A DNA stretch of 64,000 bases. It comes from Zygnema cylindricum (taxonomy: Eukaryota > Streptophyta > Zygnematophyceae > Zygnematales > Zygnemataceae). This document shows positions 56,986-64,000 of this stretch, in pieces (the stretch's first letter is position 1; every line of letters begins with the position of its first letter). The notes beneath the pieces are model-generated. The model had not been told where the DNA came from. It was given only the letters and a program-made list of their open reading frames with translations, and searched no databases. The stretch covers positions 1-64,000 of the forward strand of contig JBBHKE010002026.1 in the NCBI GenBank assembly GCA_037447655.1. The letters run 5' to 3'. The position numbers and the translations under genes are program-made.

Positions 56986-58740
56986 GTGGAAACCCCAGTG
57001 ACAACTCTACCCGAAGCAGAAGACGTGGTGGAAATTGATTCGGAATCAATAGATAGGGGAGAAGCCGAGATTGTTCGAAAGAATCCACGACAACCATCTA
57101 TTTCGGCCTCAGATTTTGAGGGGGGGAGGAGAAGTAGCAAAAGACTGCAAGAAAAACAGGTTAATAACAAGGTAACAAATTTATCTCATCAAGATGAACC
57201 TCAGACTTATGGAGAGGCAATGACTTGTCCAGAAAGAAACCGGTGGAAGAAAGCCATCAATGAGGAGATGGCCTCAATTATGGCAGCCGATACTTAGGAG
57301 CTAGTGGATTGTCCACCTAACTAAATACAAATCGGTTGTAAGTGGGTTTTCAAATTAAAACTGAACCCAGATAACACAATCCAACGCTACAAGGCCAGAT
57401 TAGTTGCAAAGGGATTTACACAAAAGGAGGGAATTGACTACGTGGAAACCTTTGCCCCGGTCGTCAAATTTCCCTCAGTCCGCATACTTCTCAGTCTGGC
57501 ACCAGCAAAAGGCATGGAAGTGCTCCAGATGGACATCAAGACAACCTTTTTGCATGGAGAATTGAAAGAGGAGATCTTCATGCGACAACCCGAATGGTTT
57601 GTGGAGGAACGAGAGGAGAGTAACGTATGCCGGTTGATTAAATCTCTTTATGGTTTGAAACAAGCACCTCGACAAAAGAATAAGAAGCTTGATGAGTTTC
57701 TTATAAGTCAGGGATATATCTAGATCAGCTTAGATCACTTAATCTATGTTTTTCGAAGATGAGGAAGGTTTTATATTTATTGCAATTTATGTTGATGATT
57801 TGATTGTTTAAGTAAATCAATGGAAAAAATTAATAAACTGAAAACTGATCTTAAAGGGAGATTTGAAATGAAGGATATGGTGGAAGCAAAATATATTTTG
57901 GGAATACAAGTAGAAAGAGACCGAAAAAGAAAGATTATAAGACTGACTCAAAAGGAAGCAATAGGGAACATGCTTGAAAAATTTCAAATGGATAAAGCTA
58001 ATAGTTGTACAACTCCAATGGAGTTGAAGAAGGGAAATGAGGGTTGTGAGTAAGAAGGAGTCATAGTCTTAGACGAAGAATTATCTCCTGAAGAACAAAA
58101 GTTCATGCAGACTATTCCTTACAGCCAGTAGTGGGAAGTCTAATCTATTTTATGAATTGTACCCGGCCAGATTTAGCTGCAGCTGTAGGAGTGCTGAGTA
58201 GAGGTCTAAATGCTCCCACTAAGAGAGATTGGGAGGCAACTAAGAGAGTCCTTAGATATTTGATAGGAACTAAGGATTTTTGGTTGCATTTGGGTGGGGA
58301 GAATAGTGACATCACTACTTGGAGTGATGCCAGTTATGGTGATGCTCCGATGAGGAGATGCACTTCTGAATATGTATTATATGTGGGTGATGGGGCTTGC
58401 TGCTGGAGTAGCAAACAACAAAAATTTATTGCTCGGTCCACCATAGAGGCTGAGTATATGGCCTCTTGCTCTGCTGTAAAAGAATTGATGTGGGTCAAGT
58501 CTTTGCTTGGTGAGCTTGGTCACCTTAAGAGTGGTGTGCAGAAAATTTATTGTGATAATCAGGCAGCAATCGCTATTTCTGCCAAACTTAAACATCATTT
58601 TAGAGCAAACACATGGACATTAGACTCAGTTTTGTTAGAGAGAAAGTAGAAAAAAAAATAATCAGCTTAGAGTACCAACAGATCGTGAGATGGTAGCAGA
58701 TATGATGACCAAACCTGTGCCTTCCCCTAAGCTAATTTTG
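56986..58740 (+). pseudogene. Nested copia reverse transcriptase and RNase H
   Basis: The acidic linker (56986-57297: PRQPSISASDFEGGRRSSKRLQ) is followed by RT pieces: [23 protein letters not shown] (about 57346), [44 protein letters not shown], a YVDD box near 57790 and EAKYILGIQVERDR. RNase H follows at 58131-58649: SLIYFMNCTRPDLAAAVGVL, WSDASYGDAPMRRC, RSTIEAEYMAS, YCDNQAAIAI. The end reads EMVADMMTKPVPSPKL. Stops or frameshifts occur at 57296, 57324, 57722, 57810, 58050 and 58647. Confidence 0.92.
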
Positions 58741-58794
58741 TTGCCGGGAAAAGTGTGGTCTGAAATTAAAGATTGACTAGAAAATAAGGGGAGT

Positions 58795-59837
58795 GTAGAA
58801 ATTAATGGTCTTTTAAAGTATTTTCTAGGTTTGAATAGAAATAAGAAAGAAGCCGAGGTAGTCTACCTCTAACTTCTCTCTCCTACTCTCAAACTTGTCG
58901 CAGTCATTGAGAAATTAGAGAGGGAGCTAGAGCCATGGCTACCTAGGCTATCCAGAGGTTTACGGTAATATATATTTTAGTTAGGGGTTTAATTTACTAA
59001 AAGGTATGTGCCGGCCACAAGATTTGATCTAAGTACCTACCGGCCGGCAGTCAACCGGTAGTCGGTAGCCTTAGCCGTTAAGTGTGTTATCAGTGTTACG
59101 TAAGGTTTGATAATTAATTAAACACTTCTACGTAGCATAGTTCATTTAACTGCAATAGTTTTAGGGATACATAGATCCAGTAATATGTAATGTACGGATT
59201 ACGATACGGACACAAATCAGTACCGCGCATTTGTTTCGTAAATGAAACAAATACCGCGCATGTATTTATTACGGCTACGATTGAAGCCGAATTTAATCGG
59301 ACGGCCGAGATTAGCGCCGAGATCGCGGAGGAAGATTTCGGCGGTTTGTGGCCATCGCCACATCGGATGACGCGTGGCGAAATTCCGTCGGATTGTGGAA
59401 TCTCCGGAGATCATGGCATCGAATCCGGATTTGACAGTGTCGACATTTTGGCCATGTCGTACAATGTCCGTACATAAAGTACACCGGCAGCTGTACTTTT
59501 GCGTACGGAACTCAATTCTGATTGGTTCCGTACATCAGTAGATAGAGTCTGTGAGAGAGATAGGACTTAGAAAAATTAGAAGATAGGACCCCCTCTCCCA
59601 GAGAGCTTCTGTACAAAAGGTCAACTTTGACCCTCCATAACTTACTGCTCAGGGGAGCAAATTCAGAGATTCTTTTTGCTATCGACTCAGGGGAGTCTTG
59701 TCTTCACAGGGGTGAAGTTGGTCAGAGTTTTTGTCTGCCAGGGTGGCAGTTATTTTTGCTTAAACACAAAGGGGTCAGGATTATCCTAGAGGCTTCTTGG
59801 AAGCTGTCCACTCTGAGGACTTATGGAGGTCTCAGAG
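58795..59837 (+). repeat. Second LTR, leader and gag start of the nested copia
   Basis: LTR starts TGTAGAAATTAATGG at 58795 after a GGGGAG polypurine tract. It carries an antisense tRNA-like region (about 59018-59093). The leader from about 59640 ends in ACTTATGGAGGTCTCAG, the gag start, then at 59838 joins a minus-strand gag. The layout matches the head-to-head join at 40852. Confidence 0.75.
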
Positions 59838-60950
59838 TTTCACTCCAAGGGCACACTTCTGCCTCCAAGGGATCTCCTTCTCCTCCAGACTCTCGTCAAG
59901 AAGAAGCTCTCCATCCTCCTCAGAGGACTCATCCTCGGTTTCTCCTGACACTTTTGTAACCACAACTGCCTTTTTCTTCCCTCCGGAAGCACCCCCTCCA
60001 TGGTTCTCTTGGAGCCTCAGCTCTGATAGCTTGACACAATCTGCAATAAAGTGTCATGGCTTTTTGCAATAATGACAAAGACCCTTTGGGGGCCGAAGTC
60101 CCCCAGAATGATCTCTTTCCCCTCTATAAGGTTTCTTCGGGTCCTTCCCCCATCGGTCCCCTCCAGCTGCTAGAGCTTGAATGCTCTTTCCTCCTCTCCT
60201 AATCTCCATTGTGTTTTCCTGCACAAGTATCATCTTGACTACTGTGTTCCATTTCCATGAACTATCAGGCATTCTTTGTACTCGGTACACTATGTTTTCG
60301 AACTCATCTGGTAATTTCATGATAAGGGTGTTAACTTTCATTTTCATTGTACCTGTCCACCCGGCACTTTCCATTTCCATATACTAATAAGAAAGATCAT
60401 TACAGTAATATAACATCTTTCCTCCTTTGTAAGTGTAACTCAATAGCTTTTGCTCAGCCAACAAGATCTCCTGAATAGTTCCTGCTCTATAAATCTCCAC
60501 CAAACTCTCCCACAACTCCTCGGCCTTGTAAATGTGAAGATGAGGAGTGGCCAAACCTTGAGTGAGGTGCCTCAGAATGAAGTTCTTGGCAGCCATGTTT
60601 ACATCCTCCCACATTTGAGTATCGTTCTCCACGGTCTTCACGGTCGCCGCTCCCGATACTGTGGCAATAGGAGTGAGGGGTGTCTCCTTCTCTTTCTCCT
60701 TTTCGGACACACTGCTGTCCCCATCATCTTCCTCCTCCGCTGAGGCAGCGGTTGTTGCAGAAAACCTTACTCCCCCAAATCCTGGTGGAGTTCCCGAAGG
60801 TGGACGTTTCACTTGTCCACTGACGATACCCCAGGATCGTTTTTCACACAAAGCTCCCATCATCATGGCTTCCCAATAGATGAACCCAGATCCATTGAAG
60901 GTGGGCACGTTAGAGGGTGGGCCCATAACCTGCAATTCTGTGTCCTCCAT
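59838..60950 (-). pseudogene. Minus-strand copia gag
   Basis: The ATG at 60950 starts MEDTELQVMGPPSNVPTFNGSGF. A 188-codon open frame carries the UBN2-type gag core (KNFILRHLTQGLATPHLHIYKAEELWESLVEIYRAGT). A stop near 60382 is followed by another frame (60380-60054) with the GLCHYCKKP zinc knuckle start. The next Cys of the knuckle is lost to a stop. The remainder (SLRLQENHGGGAS, Lys/Ser/Glu-rich) reaches the protease border KCALGV, where the nested element cuts it. Protease and pol of the same copy resume at 53365 leftward. Confidence 0.9.
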
Positions 60951-61958
60951 TGGACTATAGAATTCAGGAAGCCTCTAGATAGTATTTATCTAACCCACTT
61001 TAAGCCACGACCACTTCTGCCCAAGAAGGCAAACTGACAATTTGACTGCACCCGTGTGGAACGTGGACTCCCCTGAGTCCGTAGCAAAAAGAATCACTGA
61101 AAACGGCCAACTAGGCGATAAGTTATGAGGCAGTAAAAATGCCTATTTGTACAAACTCTCAAAGGGAGAGGTGACTACCTACCAAAATTTTATAAGTCCC
61201 GATTCTCTCTAATAACTTCTATCTATTGAAGTATGGACCAATCAGATTACTGTATCGTACACTAAAAGTACTACTGTCGATGTACCTTTTGTACGGCCTA
61301 TGTACGACAAGGCTATTAAGCGGACGCGTGTCCGCTTTTCACTCGTCCGTACGTTCCTCGGAATTCCTATGACCGAATGTCATCTCTCCACGTGGCTCCA
61401 GGTCATGCCACGTAGCAAAATGCCAAAGTGACCACTCCGGGATTTCGGCGATGATGTGCGCCGTTGGATTTTATGCGAAACGCAATCTTAGCCGTAATAA
61501 ATACTTGCGCGGCATTTGTTTCGATGTCGAACTAAAATGCGTGGTATCCGTTTTGAATTAGCATCGTACGACGTACTTTATAAAACTGAATCTATGTACG
61601 CCGTATACAGTTCTAGTTAAATGAATTTTATCCACTCGAACTATATATATATTTATCATATACCATAACACTTAGTATTGGTCCTAGTCTACTAGGATAA
61701 AGCTGACCGCTACCGGTCAACTTGACGAACCGTAGGTACCGAGATCAAATCTCTGGTCCGTCAAGTATATTTTTAGTAACCTACTAAAAATAGCTGTCTG
61801 TTGAACTTAGGCATCCATGGATCAACCTCTCTCTCTAACCTTCAGTGACTACACAAGTATGGGGGCTAGAGAGAGGAGGTGGAGGCAGGCTGTTTGTCCT
61901 TTTCTTTTCCTAACATATTAAACCTAGAAAATACTATAGAAATCTATGAATTTCAACA
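60951..61958 (-). repeat. 5' LTR and leader of the minus-strand copia
   Basis: The minus strand starts TGTTGAAATTCATAG at 61958. LTR homology to 49172-50066 runs to about 61033, and the leader runs to the gag ATG at 60950. The leader has the GGACTCAGGGGAGTCC palindrome (61064-61079) common to the family. Confidence 0.8.
61680..61766 (+). other. tRNA-like box A/box B segment in copia LTR
   Basis: TAGTCTACTAGG (61685-61696) and GAGATCAAATCTC (61741-61753) occupy the same places as box A and box B in the LTR at 49797-49880. Box B has kept a self-complementary stem through compensating changes (CCGGG..CCCGG to CGAGA..TCTCTG-like). It is antisense to the copia. Confidence 0.55.
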
Positions 61959-61963
61959 AACAC

Positions 61964-63470
61964 CGCAGAGGCGACCACAGCGCAACACCTGAAACTCAGT
62001 GTAGTCACCACTACGATGCAAGTGGACGAAGAGTGGTTAAGTAGGATAAAGCCCGCCTATGATGACGATGACACACTGAAGGAACTAAGTAAACGGAAGG
62101 TACTAATCCAAACCGCCAATGGTATGTGGCGGTACAAACCGAGTAAAACTACACGACTTTATGTTCCGACAAATACGGAGTTATGTCATGCGATTCTTAA
62201 ACCGAGCCACGACGAGCCGCTCAGCGGACACTTTGGGCGGGATAAAACAATCGCGCATGTCGCTGAGGCGTATTATTGGCCGAACATGACTCGCGACATT
62301 GCGGAATATGTCCGGACATGTGACTCCTGTAATAGGAACAAATCGGATTCAGGGCAACAAGGCTTGTTACAACCCCTTTCCATACCATCTGTTCCTTAGG
62401 AGGCGATTTCAATGGATTTCATTGTAGCCCTTACGCTGACTAAGGAGGGCTACGACTCAATCTTCGTTGTCGTGGATTATTTGACGAAAATGGCCCATTT
62501 CTTACCCACGTCCACCACAGCCACAACACGAGATATCGGGGACTTACTCTTTCGGGAGATATTCCGCCATCACGGACTTCCGAAGAGGATCGTCAGCGAC
62601 CGCGATCGCAAATTCGTGAGCCACTTTTGGGGAAATCTATTTGCGCTATGTGGCACGCAGTTGGCCATGTCCACAGCTTACCACCCTCAAACTGATGGTC
62701 AGACTAAAAGGGTGAATCGAACTCTAGTGGAAGCGTTGCGGGCTTATGTATTGGTGCACCAAACAGATTGGGTGGACCATTTAACAGCTATTGAGGTGGC
62801 GTACAACAGTGTTGTACACTCGTCTATGAATGCTACGCCATTCTCCCTAAATGGACGACAACCCACTCTTCCCCAAAACTTATTGGTAGCGGACCGCCAT
62901 ACGCCAGCAGCTCGGGATTTTGCCAAAATGCTGCAAGGAAACCTGGAAAAGGCGGCCAAGGCGCTCCAGTTAGCAAAGGATTGCCAAAAGTCGAAGGCCC
63001 ACGCTCATCGGAAGGACGCCGTCTTTAGCGTGGGGGAAAAGGTTTGCCTTAATATGGCAAACCTCTCTTTGCCGGGTGCCCTCTCTAAGAAATTGGCACC
63101 GAAATTTTACGCGCCCATTCACAGTTCTCTCCCTTGTGGGGGAAGTGGCTTATAAGTTGGATATTCCGAAAGACTGGCATATCCATAATGTCTTCCATGT
63201 TTCACTACTTAAACCATTCCGCGACCGTGATTCGATGTTTCCTAATTCACGACGGAATACTCCTTTACCACCCGTTCAGGGTACCTCGAACGAGTATGAG
63301 GTGGAAGAGATCCTTTAGTCGCGCCGCTCTCGCAATTCCAACTCCAGCCGATATTTGGTGCGTTGGAAGGGCTATGGTGCTGAGGATGACTCTTGGGTGG
63401 ACGAAATGGATCTGCATTCCCCAAAGTTGCTACGCCGGTTTCAGCAGAGTGATGACACTCCACTTCGCTG
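61964..63470 (+). pseudogene. Chromovirus 2 integrase and chromodomain
   Basis: The continuation of the polyprotein after the copia insertion. RNase H-integrase linker, then HHCC zinc domain (SGHFGRDKT, HVAEAYYWPNM, CDSCNRNK) in 62016-62399. The core is in 62412-63155: SMDFIVAL, VSDRDRKFVSHFW, AYHPQTDGQTKRVNRTL. The Glu of the DDE triad (TER in relatives) is Lys, as in element 1. The tail has VGEKVCLNMANL and FHVSLLKPF (63076-63318). The chromodomain (63296-63450) has YEVEEIL, a TAG, then RYLVRWKGYGAEDDSWVDE with the aromatic residues kept. One stop at 62397 and a frameshift near 63100 break it. Confidence 0.92.
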
Positions 63471-64000
63471 AAAGGGCAATCGCAGCGGCCGCAATAAAGG
63501 AACGAATCGCAGTATTGCAACCATCGCAATTATATTAGGGACGCAACAAAGAAACGTAGCGGCGATGTTCCGCATCGCAGCGCTATAGGAGCGCAGCCAC
63601 CGCAGCGGAACATGGTTGCGGTGATGTCAGAGGAACGCAGCACCACCGCTGCGCTGACAGAAAGCGCACGGCGAATTTGCGCACGACGTTGGGGCAACGA
63701 ATTTGGTTTGGGCAGCAGCGGTATAAATGTTGGAGGGCAATAGGCGCTGGACGCCGCACCTGGGTGAAATCTCAAATTTTGATACCGCCATCTGCGACCA
63801 AATGCCTCGCGCCAGATTGCCTCTCCGCCGGTCAGAGATCTGGACAAGTCCTCAAAGATATGCAGCCAAAGGAAGCATACGATGGGCAAGGAGAAGAGAT
63901 ATTAAAGTGAGGTGGTAACTTCTAAGAAAGTCCGCCAAAGAAACTGGTAGCGAGGCAGGGCCGGCAGAAACCAGTGGAGGGGAGGGGTCGAAAAACTCAC
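63471..64000 (+). pseudogene. Post-chromodomain tail of chromovirus 2
   Basis: After the chromodomain, AIATIAIILGTQQRNVAA resembles the start of the extra ORF of element 1. Stops are frequent. The sequence runs to the window edge, so the 3' LTR is not seen. No domain recognised. Confidence 0.5.

Larger units (their letters stand above)
53366..59837 (+). mobile_element. Plus-strand copia nested in the minus-strand copia
   Basis: LTR from 53366 (TGTAGAAATTAATGG), leader, gag (54450), protease, gag-pre-integrase, integrase, RT, RNase H, polypurine tract and second LTR from 58795. It separates the gag (59838-60950) and pol (53365 leftward) halves of the surrounding minus-strand element. The right edge is not a clean LTR end: leader and about 20 bases of gag follow the second LTR before the host sequence resumes, so a tandem copy or recombination is involved. 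Confidence 0.85.
49048..61958 (-). mobile_element. Minus-strand copia inserted in chromovirus 2, itself split by a plus-strand copia
   Basis: AACAC occurs on both sides (49043-49047 and 61959-61963), a 5-bp target duplication. The outer ends are TGTAGAAACT and ATTTCAACA. On the minus strand: LTR and leader (61958 to about 60951), gag (60950-59838), then, beyond the nested element, protease, integrase, RT and RNase H (53365-50080) and the LTR (50066 leftward). The first 124 bp on the left (49048-49171) are an LTR start in the opposite orientation, so this end has an inverted-LTR structure. Confidence 0.88.
45541..64000 (+). mobile_element. Ty3/gypsy chromovirus, element 2 (plus strand), interrupted, runs off the window
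   Basis: LTR, primer site, gag, protease, RT and RNase H run from 45541 to 49047. After a 12.9-kb nested copia insertion (49048-61958, flanked by AACAC), integrase and chromodomain continue to 63470, with an extra tail to the window end. The 3' LTR lies outside. Same family as element 1. Confidence 0.92.

Overview
The window is nuclear DNA of a plant-lineage eukaryote. It carries one host gene with GT-AG introns inside a dense field of nested, mostly broken LTR-type retroelements (Ty1/copia and Ty3/gypsy chromovirus). Plant-style initiator-tRNA-Met primer sites, antisense-decorated copia LTRs and a cytosine-methyltransferase-bearing gypsy element point to a repeat-rich streptophyte (charophyte-type) green alga, something Chara-like. 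That placement is inference.

Layout. 1-3.5 kb: remnant copia RT/RNase H, its LTR and the first codons of a copia gag. 3.5-11.9 kb: a decayed chromovirus on the minus strand (LTR, gag, protease, RT, RNase H, integrase, chromodomain, extra 3' ORF). Its integrase is split by a 1.39-kb insertion at 6030-7421. 11.9-16 kb: AT-rich DNA with a 2.25-kb non-autonomous DNA transposon (13691-15941; about 580-bp terminal inverted repeats, 8-bp target duplication). 16.8-25.2 kb: the only recognisable host gene, a 13-exon RBM39/CAPER splicing factor (598 aa: RS domain, two RRMs, C-terminal UHM). 26-27.5 kb: microsatellites and diverged tandem repeats.

27.5-39.7 kb holds the most interesting object, a Ty3/gypsy-like element with the order gag - two zinc knuckles - aspartic protease - C5 cytosine DNA methyltransferase - RT - RNase H - DDE integrase - PHD finger. 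Its ends are not ordinary LTRs. A 628-bp left segment (L) and a 271-bp right segment (R) are arranged L - coding - R - L - R, the split-direct-repeat layout known from tyrosine-recombinase retroelements, yet the element encodes a DDE integrase. The insertion at 6030-7421 has the same two termini (TGTCAAG...CTCGACA) and a 4-5 bp target duplication, so these termini are real insertion ends. Every in-frame stop of the coding region is one C-to-T step from a sense codon.

39.7-45.5 kb: copia LTRs and a minus-strand copia (gag to integrase, RT lost). 45.5-64 kb: a second chromovirus (plus strand), interrupted at 49048-61958 by a minus-strand copia (5-bp target duplication AACAC), itself interrupted at 53366-59837 by a plus-strand copia. 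The LTRs of this copia family carry an antisense tRNA-like box A/box B segment.

No rRNA, CRISPR or bacterial-type features were seen.
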